A stretch of DNA of 64,000 nucleotides, taken from contig CAVXOL010000001.1 of NCBI GenBank assembly GCA_963763325.1, positions 558,001 to 622,000 of the forward strand, written 5' to 3'. Position 1 is the stretch's first letter, and each line of letters starts with the position of its first letter. Both the position numbers and the translations under genes were made by a program. The notes beneath the pieces were generated by a model. That model ran no database searches. It worked only from the letters and a program-made list of their open reading frames with translations, and had not been told where the DNA came from. Of the stretch, positions 1 through 9,500 are shown in pieces. Origin of the DNA: JBBECJ01 sp963763325 (GTDB lineage: Bacteria > Chloroflexota > Chloroflexia > Thermomicrobiales > CFX8).

Positions 1-252
1 TGGCCGTCGTTGATGGTGTCGAGGCCGGAGAGGCAGTTGAGGAGGGTGGTCTTGCCGCAGCCGGAGGGACCCATGATGGCGACCATGTCACCCGCGTTCG
101 ACCGAGAAGTTGACGCCGCGCAACGCGTTGACGGTGATCTTGCCGGTGTTGTAGGTCTTGACGACGTTGGTGGCTGCGATGATCTGGTCACTCGGCGGCG
201 TCGCGCCGCCCGCGACGGTCTTCGAAGAAGGCTGCTGGGTCGTGGCTGACAT
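1..252 (-). CDS. ABC transporter ATP-binding protein, N-terminal part (frameshifted, runs off window)
   Basis: Start of an ATPase of the MacB/LolD export type. The start at 252 (MSATTQQPSS) follows an AAAGGATGG-like ribosome site. The N-terminus gives the usual first strand (TNVVKTYNTGKITVNALRGV). After VERG the frame breaks at a GGG run near 88 and continues one base over as GDMVAIMGPSGCGKTTLL, a complete Walker A loop, then NCLSGLDTINDG. LolD/MacB-type ATPases power export of lipoproteins or drugs together with an FtsX-like permease, which would lie beyond the left edge. The single extra G is most likely a sequencing error, but a real disruption cannot be excluded. The signature motif and Walker B lie outside the window. 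Confidence 0.8.
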
Positions 253-736
253 GCAGTCTATCCATCCTTTTCTATCCGTTCCCGCGATCCCCATTGATCG
301 CGGTCCCCAACTGGCGCTCCAGGAGGGTTGTCCAGCGCATTTCCCCGAACGCGCGTGGACACCTGGTCACAACCAGCGCCTACAATCGTATCGATTCACG
401 TTTGCGCATTACAGCGACTTGCGGCTGAAACGAAGTGGCCCAAAGGACGGATTGGGGCTGTACCTTTGGACAGGTGCAGGGGGATGCGATATCAGGTCTG
501 AGGTGTTCGAAGAACCAAAGCCTGTGCTGCTCACAGCAACGTGGTGTCGCAGTGGACAGATGCTGTCAGCAGCATCGAAGGCTGAGGTCGTATGAGACAG
601 TGCCATGATCGACACTATCGAATGCGTCGCGCGCGACTTCGTATTCCTGCCGGTATGTCAGGGCCGTCAGGTATCCTCCGAGTGACCGATTGTGTATCGA
701 GAGGATGGAGTTCGAACTGGCGGGCAGGAACGCTCG
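253..736. other. Intergenic region without a supported gene
   Basis: About 480 bases between the GNAT gene end and the ABC ATPase start, both on the minus strand. Several ORFs cross it, but none has recognisable protein character or a good ribosome site. It presumably holds the promoter of the ABC gene; I could not identify convincing -35/-10 boxes. Confidence 0.5.
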
Positions 737-1406
737 CTAGCGACGCACCATTGCCCAGACATGCAACTCGCTCTTAGGTACCTGCCCATCGGCGACGACC
801 TCGAAGCCATGTCGCCGATAGAACGGCAGGTTGTCCAGATTGACGGTTCCAGGTAACACGGCAAGCCGTCAGCGTCCGCACGCTGCAGACCGGCGGAGAG
901 TAATCGACCGCCAATGCCTGCGCGCTGGCGGTCAGGCTCGACGCCGATGGTCAGGAGATACCAGTGATCGCCGGAGATTGCCTGCTTGTGCAGCTTGTCG
1001 CCATAGGAATCGAGGGCATTGAAGCGGGCCATGCCGGACAAGCCGAGCTTTCGCGGCGCGAGCACCGTGCCTGTGCGCAACATGCGGCCCATCGTGACGT
1101 CGTAAAGCCAGGCTTGATCCACAACGTGACTGCGTCCCTGGTCGACGTCATCTCCGCGATGCCGTAGCGACGACAGTAGCGGATGGTGGCAGCGAAAAAC
1201 GGCTGCAATCGCCGGCCACGCGAGGATTCGTCGGGAGCGAGGTAGATGATCATCGGGTCGGTGTGAAACGCCCGCGCGAGCAATTCCGCCGCCATCTCGT
1301 CGTCCGAAGCGGTGAGCCGAATCGTGCCGGCGTCGGCCGTGGCTACGCGCACTGCGTCCTCTGCGAGATCTGCACTGGTTCGATTCTGAGTGATGCCAGT
1401 CGTCAT
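737..1406 (-). CDS. GNAT-family N-acetyltransferase, broken by two frame shifts
   Basis: Acetyl-CoA dependent N-acetyltransferase of about 220 residues; substrate unknown. The start at 1406 (MTTGITQNRT) has an excellent AAAGGAGA ribosome site 8 bases upstream. The N-terminal part (ELLARAFHTDPMIIYLAPDE) is in one frame. The acetyl-CoA loop (VEPDRQRAGIGGRLLSAGL, matching Q/RxxGxG/A) is in a second frame after a break near 1130. The C-terminal end (NLPFYRRHGFEVVADGQVP) is in a third frame after a break near 850. The last segment is the typical GNAT beta6-beta7 region and ends at the stop at 737. All three pieces are collinear and complete, so the breaks look like sequencing indels rather than decay. 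Confidence 0.75.
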
Positions 1407-1464
1407 CGGTGATCTCTCCTTTGCGGTGGAGTGACCTCGCGGCAACCAGGAAGTGCCGGTCTGC

Positions 1465-1899
1465 TTACGCAGTCGCTGGCTCTGCGGGAATGCCGCCGAG
1501 CTGCTGCAGCAGGCCGGCCATGTCGAACATCGTCCAGCGCTCTGCGATCTTGCCGTCGACGATGCGGGCAATGTGGATCTCCTGCATCTCCCATCGTATG
1601 CCGCTGGGCGGGATTCCCATGAAGTCGCCCGAGTGCGTACCGCGCACGGTGATCCGGTCGACGACGCGATCCCCTTCGGCAATCAGGTCATCGATATCGA
1701 CCTCGACATCGGAGAAGGCGGAGCGGAACACGGGAACCATCTGCTTGAAGCCCTCCAGGTCGGGCGGAATCCCCGGACCATGATGGACGAAGTCCGGCGC
1801 GCAGATCTCATCCAACCCGCTCAGGTCCCCGGTCTGGAAGAACTGCTGGACCCCCGCATTAAACCGACGGACCACGGCCTTGTTCTCTTCGACAGACAT
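1465..1899 (-). CDS. SnoaL-like / NTF2-fold ester cyclase family protein
   Basis: A 144-residue single-domain protein of the SnoaL-like polyketide cyclase group (NTF2 fold). Visible hallmarks are the N-terminal helix ENKAVVRRFNAGV, the pocket segment DFVHHGPGIPPDLEGFKQM, and the strand EIHIARIVDGKIAERWTMFD. Members are small hydrolases, isomerases or cyclases, and many are uncharacterised; the substrate cannot be told. It is one of five small pocket proteins in a minus-strand row, each with its own strong ribosome site (here AAGGGAATG). The row lies downstream of the broken LuxR/AAA regulator, which may control it. Confidence 0.8.
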   Translation of the reverse strand: MSVEENKAVVRRFNAGVQQFFQTGDLSGLDEICAPDFVHHGPGIPPDLEGFKQMVPVFRSAFSDVEVDIDDLIAEGDRVVDRITVRGTHSGDFMGIPPSGIRWEMQEIHIARIVDGKIAERWTMFDMAGLLQQLGGIPAEPATA

Positions 1900-1985
1900 G
1901 ACACATTCCCTTCGGAATAGAGGTCAGGCGGGCGGCCAGTACCGCCCGTCCCGTTCCCCAACGTCGCCCATGCGTGTGAAGTGAC

Positions 1986-2420
1986 TCAGTTGGCCTGCGC
2001 GAGCGCCTGCTGGAATGCCGCCGCCGCGTCCGGCAGGAGATCCACGTGGTGATGAACCAGCTTCCAGACGCCATCCTCGCGGCGGTAGACGTTGGTGCAG
2101 CGCGCTGAGAAGGTCACTGGCGTTCCACCAATGGTCGCCGAAGCGTTCTCCGTCCCGATCGTGTAGGCGGCATCATCCGCCAGCATGGTGATCTGAAGAT
2201 CGCTCACTTCCACCGACCCGCCGCTGATGGCGCTGACTGCCATCTCCCAGCTCGCGCGCACCTCGGGCCAACCGCTCTGCCGCCCGCCCAGTGGGTGCAT
2301 GGTCGTGACATCATCGGCGTGGGAGCAGATGTCGAACATCTCGCTCGCGTCCCCCGTCAATCCTCGATTGAGCGCTGCATAGAATCGATCGGATGCCTGG
2401 CGTACGTTTTCAACAGACAT
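1986..2420 (-). CDS. NTF2-like nuclear-transport-factor-fold protein (ketosteroid isomerase / DUF4440 type)
   Basis: A 144-residue protein with the SnoaL/DUF4440 layout: N-terminal helix (VRQASDRFYAALNRGLTGDA), a hydrophobic pocket strand, then CTNVYRREDGVWKLVHHHVD, the diagnostic closing strand of this family. Start at 2420 follows a near-perfect AAGGAGGTAACC ribosome site. The gene lies 2 bases from the next small gene on the same strand (upstream end 2423), so the two are almost certainly co-transcribed. The exact reaction is unknown; family members often act as small isomerases, dehydratases or accessory binding proteins. Confidence 0.8.
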   Translation of the reverse strand: MSVENVRQASDRFYAALNRGLTGDASEMFDICSHADDVTTMHPLGGRQSGWPEVRASWEMAVSAISGGSVEVSDLQITMLADDAAYTIGTENASATIGGTPVTFSARCTNVYRREDGVWKLVHHHVDLLPDAAAAFQQALAQAN

Positions 2421-2422
2421 GG

Positions 2423-2725
2423 TTACCTCCTTGTGTTCGGCTCATAGATCTCGTAGAAGTTGGTCGTGATCTGCCCCTTGAGATGCTCGCCGAATGCCTC
2501 GACGAATCCGGGGCTCAGGACCTTGTCAGCCGCCTCGGCGTCCTCGCGCGAATCCCAAACGCCGACCGCGCCGTACAGATCTTTCGACTCGTCGATGAGG
2601 TAGATGTTTTGTTGGAAGCCCGGCTGCTGCTGCACGAAGGCGATCCCCTGGTCGGCAATCCCTTCGGCGAATGGCCGTTGGCCCGGGGCCAGCGTCAACG
2701 TCGAGATCGTCAGATAGCGCGGCAT
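2423..2725 (-). CDS. Small antibiotic-biosynthesis-monooxygenase-like (dimeric alpha/beta barrel) protein
   Basis: A 100-residue protein with the ABM/dimeric alpha-beta barrel pattern: a first strand LTISTLTLAPGQ, the helix region GIADQGIAFVQQQPGFQQ, then YLIDESKDLYGAVGVWDSREDAEAADK, the usual central motif in which a Trp and an acidic residue precede the second helix. Such proteins are heme-degrading or quinone-forming monooxygenases, or simply ligand binders. Start at 2725 has GGAAGGACA upstream. It precedes the NTF2-like gene by 2 bases. The function within this set is not known. Confidence 0.7.
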   Translation of the reverse strand: MPRYLTISTLTLAPGQRPFAEGIADQGIAFVQQQPGFQQNIYLIDESKDLYGAVGVWDSREDAEAADKVLSPGFVEAFGEHLKGQITTNFYEIYEPNTRR

Positions 2726-2861
2726 CGATGTCCTTCCAATCTCTCACCAGACAGCGATTCATACCAATCCTCCGAAGGGGCGGATACCTGGACGAATCTT
2801 CTCCACAGTCCCAACGTTCGCGGTTACCTCCTTCGTGGTGCGCCGGCATACGGCCAGGCTG

Positions 2862-3125
2862 CTAGGCGTAAATCTCGATCCGGGGTTCTCCCTCCACCCC
2901 GGCGCGCTCCATCGCGGCCTGGACCTCAAGGCTGGTCAGGAAGCCCTGCGCCTGAGCGATCGTGGCGAAATGACGCAGCACCAGCACCCTGTTCGGGACT
3001 TCCGCAAGCTGATGCACCGAGGCTGTCGTGACGCCCCAGTCGCACTCGACTTCGCCCAGGGTGTCGTAGACGGCTTGCCAGGCTGCGTAATCGCGGACCG
3101 TGTGCTGGACGGCGAGGAGTGCCAT
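2862..3125 (-). CDS. Small dimeric alpha/beta barrel (cyclase-like) protein
   Basis: An 87-residue protein starting at 3125 behind AAGGAG. The sequence (LAVQHTVRDYAAWQAVYD, then VLVLRHFATIAQAQGFLTS, then VEGEPRIEIYA) follows the beta-alpha-beta layout of short dimeric ferredoxin-like barrel proteins: a strand, a YxxWxxxYD helix and a second helix beginning ATIAQAQGFL. No catalytic residues can be assigned. It belongs to the minus-strand row of small proteins between 1465 and 3527. Confidence 0.65.
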   Translation of the reverse strand: MALLAVQHTVRDYAAWQAVYDTLGEVECDWGVTTASVHQLAEVPNRVLVLRHFATIAQAQGFLTSLEVQAAMERAGVEGEPRIEIYA

Positions 3126-3217
3126 CGATCAAACTCCTTCCGCCTGCACGGCATCCACACCCGCCTGGGCGGCGATAGAGTTCAGGTTCATCAGGCTGTC
3201 AACTCGACGGTCGGCAG

Positions 3218-3527
3218 CTATGTGATCTGAGCTGTCTGCGATTGGACGCTCTCGGTCAGGAACTGGAGGGCCTCATCACCATCGACCAGGACTTCTACCA
3301 GCATGTCGCTATACAGCGTGAGCGGCCACGATGCCACCAGCTTGTGAAGTTCCATCTCGTTGTCGACGGTGACGATCCCACAACCCCCGGTGCCGCCCGC
3401 AAAGAATGAGAAGTGATCCATCTGATGGCGATACTGATCTCGCCATTGATTGAATCCGTCAATGAGGACCGGCATCATCTCCATCGGACGGCGGGGTCTT
3501 CTGCCGTGCTACGACCAGTGCGCGCAT
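3218..3527 (-). CDS. Small DUF3303/YCII-like protein, one frame shift near the N-terminus
   Basis: The conserved body (EMMPVLIDGFNQWRDQYRHQ, a Gly-rich segment FFAGGTGGCGIVTVD, then a C-terminal helix) resembles small DUF3303-like ferredoxin-fold proteins. The apparent internal start at 3484 has no good ribosome site. Extending upstream with a one-base shift near 3490 gives a natural start at 3527 (MRALVVARQKTPP) with AAGGAG about 8 bases before it. I therefore take 3527 as the start and the shift as a likely sequence error. The substrate is unknown. First member of the five-gene small-protein row. Confidence 0.55.
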
Positions 3528-3769
3528 CTGCCGCTCCTTACTGTGTGATGCGTTGCGAATCATCCGTACACCAACGGACTGGATGCAGATCGTCCCCGCA
3601 CGCGCCGGATCGGCTCACGTGAGTTCGATGTGGGACACTGTTCCGCCCTGATGCGTCACTCAGACAGTAGTGTGGATTGGATCGCAGCGCATCGGAGGAA
3701 ACGCTAATTCGCGCGACGAGTTCCAGGTGGCAGGACGTAGGTAGAACTACCGAGGTCGGGAGAGCCCGG

Positions 3770-6705
3770 CTAGTCGAGGTCGTGATCGAGGGCGAAGCGG
3801 ATCGCCGCCCCCCGCGTGGTGACGCCGAGCTTGCCGTAGATGGTCGTGAGGTGCGCGTCTACGGTGCGCGGGCTGATGCTGAGGTGCCGAGCGATCTCCG
3901 CATTCGCCAGGCCCGTTGCCAGGAGCCGCAGGACCTCGGCCTCCCGCACGGTCAGACCGGCGGGCAGGGCCGTCGGGCGGTCAGCCGATGGGGCAAGCAG
4001 GAGCGCGTCGAGCGCGTCCGCCTGGGACAGGGTCCGCGCGGCCCCCATCGGGGAGCAGAGGGCGCGCACGCTGTCGAGGTGCGCCCGCGCCGCCGGCGAG
4101 ATCGCCGCGCACGCGGAGCAGGTCTGCCAGCGCGAGGAGGGTCAGCGCCCGCTCGTGGCGTGCGCCGCAGGCGTCGGCCAGCGCCAGCGCCGCTGCCAAC
4201 TGGGTCTCGGCGTCGGCCAGTCGCCCCGCCGCGAGATCGAGTTCACCGAGCAGGCGGTGTGCGGCCAGCAGCGTCAGCGGTTGGCGGGGCGTGCCGGCCA
4301 CTGGCGAGCGCGTTGACCGCCCGCGCCCGCGCCTGCGCGTGTTCGCCCAGCGCCCGATGGTAGGCCGCCCAGCAGAGATGCGCGTCGGCCTGTCCGAGGA
4401 CGCTGCCACTCCAGTCCAGCCAGCGGTCGAGAGCAGCGAGCCAGCGCCGGGCCGCGTCGTGGTCAGCCGCGTCAAGCGCCAGCATGACGCCAAGCGTGCG
4501 CAGCGGCAGTATCTTTCCCGCGGAATCTTCGGGAGCAGTTTCCGGGCCGGCAGGTAAGCCCCTCACGTATCAGCGACCAGGCCAGCGCGGCGTTGCCTTG
4601 ATGGCGCGCGAGCGGGGCCAACAGGGACGCTGTCGCGAGCCGCATGAAGCGTATGCTGCTCTGATCGAACATGGCGAAGGCCTCGGCCCATGCCCCGTCC
4701 AGCGCGCGTGACAACACCCTGGCGCTGCGAGCTGAGCGCTCGTCGAAGACATCGTCCAGGGCGGCGAACGACGCCGAGAGCTCTGCCTCCACCCGCTGCC
4801 GCTCATGCGGCTGATCGATCCAGTAGGGGAGGATCACGACCATCAATTCGTCGAAGAGCGATGCCGTCACCATGCTGCGGTAGTCATTGGCGCGGAAGAT
4901 CTCACGGGCGTGGGTGAAGGCCCTCCGCGCCGCTTCCGGTTGCCCGAGGGCGGCATAGACGTATCCCAGGCCGTAATAGGCATCGCCGCGCGAGCCGCGG
5001 GTCTGCTCGGGGGCAGGCTGATGATGTGCTCACCGAGCGTGCGCGCCTGCGCCAGGCGCCAGTTTTCCGCCATCGCGAGGGTCAGTTCGCCGCGTCCGTT
5101 CTGCGCGTCCAATGGGTCGCTGGTCGTATCAAGGGCTGCCAGGCGGGCGCGATCCGCTGGGGACAGCGCGTCGAGCATGGCGATGCCCGCTTCCTCGGCG
5201 GCGATCCCCCGCCGGAAATCCGCGCCCTGGCAGTGGAGCATTCCCTGATGGAAGCGCGCGTAGGCCACCAGCGCCCGATCGCCCGTCGCCTGCCCCAGGC
5301 GCTCCGCCTCCTCCAGGGAGGCAATCTCGGCGCCGGGATTCGCGAAACGGCGCAACAGCGCGAGGCGAAAGCGCAGCCAGCCGCGCTCGTTCAAGGCGCT
5401 GTCGTCGCCTTCCAGGAGGGCGAGCGCTGCCTCGAAGCGCAGCGTCGCTGTCCGCCAGGCGAACGCCCGCTGGGCCCGCTCTCCCGCGCGCGTCAGCCAG
5501 ACGACCGCGCGTGGGTCACTCGCCTGGCTCAAGTGGTAGGCGACCGCGTCCGGGTCCGGAGCCGTACCCTGAGCGAGCAGCGCCTCAGCGATCTGACGGT
5601 GCCAGACGCGCCGCCGGGGCGGCAGGACGCCCTCGTACAGCGCCTCGCGGATCAGCGCGTGGGCAAAGCGCACGGTCAGGCCATCCGGCGCGGCGACGAT
5701 GACGCGGGCCTCAACGGCTCGCTCGACGAGTGGGAGTAACGATTCCTCCGTCGTCTCGCCCACCGCGGCCCACAACGCGAGCGGCACGACCTGGCCGATG
5801 ACGGCGGCGACGGTGAGGAGGGCATCCGCATCCGCGCCGAGCCGCGCCAGGCGTGCGTCGATCACTTGCCGCAGCAGCAGGGGGACCTCGGCATGGGCGC
5901 GGGCGCCGAGCGTCCAGCCCCCTGCCGCCTCGGCAGCAGGTCCGTCCCTTCCAGCGACCGCAGCAATTCGCCGAGGAAGAACGGATTGCCCTCGGCGCGT
6001 GCCTGGAGATAGGCCGACAAGGCGGCTCGTGTCGTCGGCCGGCAACTGATAGGCGTGATCGATCAGGGTGCGGACGTCGTCGTCGCCTCAGCGGCGATAG
6101 ATCGATGCGTACCGCCAGGGCTTCCCGAACGAGCAGCGGCACGAGCCGATAGAGCGGATGCTCGCGGGTCACCTCGTCGCTGCGGTAGGTGATCAGCAGC
6201 AGGATCGGCGCTGACGCGAGCTGGCGCGCGACGAAGCGCAGGAGATCGAGGCTCGCGGTATCCGCCCAGTGCACGTCATCCAGGAGGATCACCAGCGGCC
6301 GCGCGCCGCGCAGACCGCGAGAAATGCGCGCACCTCGCCGAAGAGCGCGGCCTGACTGGGGCTGCGGGTAATGTTCGGTTCCGCGATGGCGCGCAGGCTC
6401 GGGAGCGATCGGGCAAGCCCGCGGAACTGACTCGAGGATCTCGACCCACGGCCCATAGGGCGGGGTTTCGGTGCGGTCGTAGCAATGGCCGGCCAGCACG
6501 AGTGCGCCGGCAGCGCTCGCTTCCTGGCAGGCATCCTCGGCGAGCGTGGTCTTCCCGATGCCGGCCTCGCCGCTGAGGATGACGAGGCCACCCTGCCCGG
6601 CGAGCGCCGCGCTGAGTTGCGCGCGGAGGAGGCTTCGTTCGCGCGAGCGCCCGACCAGGAGTGGCGGTCCGCTGCTGGGAAGCGGTGGAGCGCGTCACAT
6701 GACAT
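3770..6705 (-). pseudogene. Large ATP-binding LuxR-family (LAL / MalT-like) transcriptional regulator, split by many frame shifts
   Basis: About 950 residues can be pieced together across three frames. An N-terminal AAA domain has Walker A in GEAGIGKTTLAEDA (near 6560) and Walker B in LVILLDDVHWADTASLDLL (near 6270). A long TPR-like middle follows (4870-5900, for example FAHALIREALYEGVLPPRRR). The C-terminal LuxR helix-turn-helix (LTVREAEVLRLLATGLANAE, then HLSISPRTVDAHLTTIYGKL) ends at 3770. At least eight frame changes interrupt it, more than any other gene here, so either a poorly read region or a true pseudogene is possible. The pieces are collinear and conserved. The 6705 start is uncertain. 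It lies upstream of, and on the same strand as, the small-protein row. Confidence 0.75.
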
Positions 6706-7068
6706 CTCCGTACGGGATGCGCAGGACCAGCGCAGTCAGGAGTCTACTGTTGACAGCGATATGGCTCCGTTGGGTGCAGTCGAATCTGCTGAGAGTATAG
6801 CCGGAATGATCGGTTTCCCGAATCCTGATCCGAGGGCCGCAGCAGTCCAACAATTGCGCAAGGATCGGTCGGTCATCGCCGTCTTCAGCGTATCCTGGTT
6901 CGATCTCGCCTTGCTCGCCATTCCAGGCGTCGGTGACACGTTGCCACGTAATCCCGCACGTTTGACCGTATGACCATCTGCTGATACCCTTCGAAGGTTA
7001 TAGAACCGTCAGTTCACCAGATCGCGCTGGCGCGAACGTACGTCCGGTGCGCGGAGACATAGACAATC
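6706..7068. other. Divergent intergenic region
   Basis: About 360 bases between the LAL-type regulator (minus) and the MATE gene (plus). No gene with coding character is seen. It must hold both promoters; no clear boxes or large palindromes were identified. Confidence 0.5.
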
Positions 7069-8595
7069 GTGGCTGGGCAGCAACCCGCAATGGCCGGTGC
7101 CGATAACACCGGCGTTTCTATCTCTGACGGCGCCGTCGATCAGGGTGAGATCCGACGCGATGTCCTGCGGATGGCCTGGCCGGCCATTCTCGAGAACCTG
7201 CTCCAGAGCGTCCTCGGTGTCATCACGATCTTCATGGTGAGCCAGCTCGGCTCGTCTGAGGTCGCGGCTGTCGGCGCCTCGCAGCAACTCCAGATGCTGT
7301 TCATCTCGTCCTTCTTCGCGCTCTCGATGGGGGCGACCGTCATCGTCGCGCACGCATATGGCGCCCGCCAGCACGATTCGATTGGCGTCGCAGCCAAGCA
7401 GGCGACGGTCGCGACGGTCTTCCTCTCCAGCATCATCGCGATCATCGTCTTTGTGTTCGCGGAACCGATGCTGCGCTGGATGGGCGCCGACAGCGATGTC
7501 ATCGCTCAGGGAACACGCTTCCAGCAGATTTCGGCTATCGGCTACGTCTTCATGGCGCTCATGTTCGTTCTTGGCGGTGTGATGCGTGGCGTTGGAGATA
7601 CCCGGACGCCAATGCTCGTCACGCTCGGCATCAATGTCATCAACGTTGCCGTCGCCTGGCCGCTGATCTTTGGCACGCTCGGTATGCCAGAACTGGGCCT
7701 GGATGGCGCGGCGATTGCCCAGAACATCTCGCGTTTCGTCGGCTTCGCGGTCCTGGCCTTGATCCTCGTTCGTGGCAAGAACGGTGTCAGCATCGCCGGT
7801 CGCGATGGCTGGCGACCAGACATCGGCTTTCTGAAGCGGCTGGCCGATATCAGTATCCCGGCCATGGGCGAATCGCTGCTGCGTGGTGGCGGTCAGATCC
7901 TGTTCGTCGTCGTTGTCTTCATGCTTGGGACGGCCGTTGCGGCTGGCCACAACATTGCCCAGCAGGCTGTCTTCCTGTCGATGTTCCCCGGTTTCGGCTT
8001 TTCAATGGCGGCAACGACGCTCGTAGGCCAGTCACTTGGAGCCAACAACCCAGCCCGTGCCAGGGCTGCGACGCTGACGGCGACCCGCGCCTGCGTCGTC
8101 TGGATGTCGCTGATGGGCGTGGCGTTCTTCGTCTTCGCTGGTCCGATCATGGAGTTCTCGGCGCCCGATGATGCCAATCGTCAGGAGATCATTGACGCGG
8201 GCGTCGCGGCGTTGCGGGTGATCGCCTTCGCCCAACCGTTCCAGGCGATCGGCTTCGTCCTGGCCGGCGCGCTACGCGGCGGCGGAGACACGCGCTTCCC
8301 GATGTTCTCGACCGGTATCTCGATGTGGGTCTTCCGAATCCCGCTGGCGTATGTCTTCGCGATCACGCTCGATCTCGGCCTGGCCGGCGTCTACCTGGCG
8401 ATGGCGACCGACAACGCGATCCTGATGGTGCTCAACATCTGGCGCTACCGGCAGGGCAAGTGGACGACCAGCCGGCTCGCGATCCGCCGCGATGCCGAGG
8501 AATCGACCACCCCACCGCCTTCCGTTGAGGCAGGAGCCCCGCCCGGCACGCTCACCCCCAAGCAAGAGGCCGATGCCCTGACGGCCAATGGTTAA
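7069..8595 (+). CDS. MATE-family multidrug/Na+ antiporter
   Basis: A 508-residue integral membrane exporter of the MATE family, normally 12 transmembrane segments in two related halves. Half one starts LRMAWPAILENLLQSVLGVI and contains the conserved FMVSQLGSSEVAAVGASQQL. Half two starts LADISIPAMGESLLRGGGQI and contains AGHNIAQQAVFLSMFPGFGFS and VGQSLGANNPARARA, the second-half counterpart of the first-half AHAYGARQHD. The C-terminal tail of about 40 residues is Pro-rich and soluble. The start is GTG at 7069 or ATG at 7090; the choice does not affect the fold. It likely exports cationic drugs or metabolites using an ion gradient. It stands alone. Confidence 0.93.
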   Translation: MAGQQPAMAGADNTGVSISDGAVDQGEIRRDVLRMAWPAILENLLQSVLGVITIFMVSQLGSSEVAAVGASQQLQMLFISSFFALSMGATVIVAHAYGARQHDSIGVAAKQATVATVFLSSIIAIIVFVFAEPMLRWMGADSDVIAQGTRFQQISAIGYVFMALMFVLGGVMRGVGDTRTPMLVTLGINVINVAVAWPLIFGTLGMPELGLDGAAIAQNISRFVGFAVLALILVRGKNGVSIAGRDGWRPDIGFLKRLADISIPAMGESLLRGGGQILFVVVVFMLGTAVAAGHNIAQQAVFLSMFPGFGFSMAATTLVGQSLGANNPARARAATLTATRACVVWMSLMGVAFFVFAGPIMEFSAPDDANRQEIIDAGVAALRVIAFAQPFQAIGFVLAGALRGGGDTRFPMFSTGISMWVFRIPLAYVFAITLDLGLAGVYLAMATDNAILMVLNIWRYRQGKWTTSRLAIRRDAEESTTPPPSVEAGAPPGTLTPKQEADALTANG

Positions 8596-8613
8596 CGTGC
8601 GACGGGTGTCCGG

Positions 8614-9033
8614 ATGAGGCTCCCGATCATGGGTGGTCAGCCGATCGAACCGCGGAGGGGACCGGCTTCGCGACACTTCATTCGTCAAGTCCGCCAGAAC
8701 TCGTACGTGCGTGAGCGGAACACGGTCATCGAGCCATGGGTCGATATCGACACTGATGTGGAGGCGATCCTGAGTCGTCGCGCCGCGCGGTCGGGAGATA
8801 CCTTCGAAGTCGGCGGGCGTCGTTGGGGCGTTGAGCCGAATGGGACGCTGTATCCCATCTCTGGTCCTGGCTTCATCCGGCTCGATCGAGAGTCGTATCG
8901 TGCGCTCGGAGTCTATAATACGTTTGGTGATACCGCGCAGGCTGCAGCCATCCTCGACCGCATGCACAACCAGACACCAGTATCGAGACGCAATGGATTG
9001 CACGCCTGGCGAGCAGGAAGATACGGCGAATGA
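8614..9033 (+). CDS. Hypothetical protein, first gene of an overlapping pair
   Basis: A 139-residue protein I do not recognise. The basic N-terminus (MRLPIMGGQPIEPRRG, then HFIRQVRQNSYVRERNTVIE) is followed by a compact domain around VGGRRWGVEPNGTLYPISGPGF and a helix LDRESYRALGVYNTFGDTAQAAAILDRM. No signal peptide or membrane span. Its stop overlaps the next start by 4 bases (ATGA at 9030), implying translational coupling. A basic compact protein followed by an acidic partner recalls toxin-immunity or toxin-antitoxin pairs, but there is no motif that proves this. Confidence 0.7.
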   Translation: MRLPIMGGQPIEPRRGPASRHFIRQVRQNSYVRERNTVIEPWVDIDTDVEAILSRRAARSGDTFEVGGRRWGVEPNGTLYPISGPGFIRLDRESYRALGVYNTFGDTAQAAAILDRMHNQTPVSRRNGLHAWRAGRYGE

Positions 9034-9473
9034 TCTGGCGCGACATCCTCATTGACAGAAGGCCGAGCGACGACGAACTACAGCACGCTCTTGCACGGGT
9101 GTTCAGTATCTCGACGGATGCGATCGTGTTGTTCGGCGACTATAGCGAACTCCTCACGCCTGAGCCGCCAGGTACGCGGCTTCTGTGTGAACGCCTGCCC
9201 GTTGAGGGTGAATTCCGCATGAAACTGGGCATCATGCCGGTCCATCCTGACCAGGAGTCGTTCGCTCAAGGTCACGACGATACAGATCTGCTGTCGGATC
9301 TGTGTCGAACGCTGTCGGTTCGTGGGCTGATTGATGACGGCACGGACAATCCGTATGCGTTTCTGATGATTGGCGCGGACGGAACAATCGTGCGAACTGA
9401 TCTCGATGCCGAGCGGCTCGATAACGATCAGCAATACGTCCTCACGCCGCAGGTAGCGGAAGTTGGGGACTAG
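9030..9473 (+). CDS. Hypothetical acidic protein, second gene of the pair
   Basis: A 147-residue acidic protein, coupled to the previous gene through an ATGA overlap. It is rich in Asp and Glu (DELQHALARVFSISTDAIVLFGDYSE, FAQGHDDTDLLSDLCRTLSV, LIDDGTDNPYAFLMIGADGT). There is no signal peptide or membrane segment and I recognise no family. The acidic character and overlap would suit an immunity or antitoxin partner of the basic upstream protein; this is inference only. Confidence 0.7.
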   Translation: MIWRDILIDRRPSDDELQHALARVFSISTDAIVLFGDYSELLTPEPPGTRLLCERLPVEGEFRMKLGIMPVHPDQESFAQGHDDTDLLSDLCRTLSVRGLIDDGTDNPYAFLMIGADGTIVRTDLDAERLDNDQQYVLTPQVAEVGD

Positions 9474-9500
9474 CATGCTTCGTTGTTGTGTCACGTGTCT

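Noticed and set aside
158..595. 145-residue plus-strand ORF at the left edge
   Set aside because: Overlaps the ABC ATPase start in antisense; composition is not protein-like.
2393..3031. 212-residue plus-strand ORF
   Set aside because: Lies antisense to three small genes that have clear motifs and ribosome sites.
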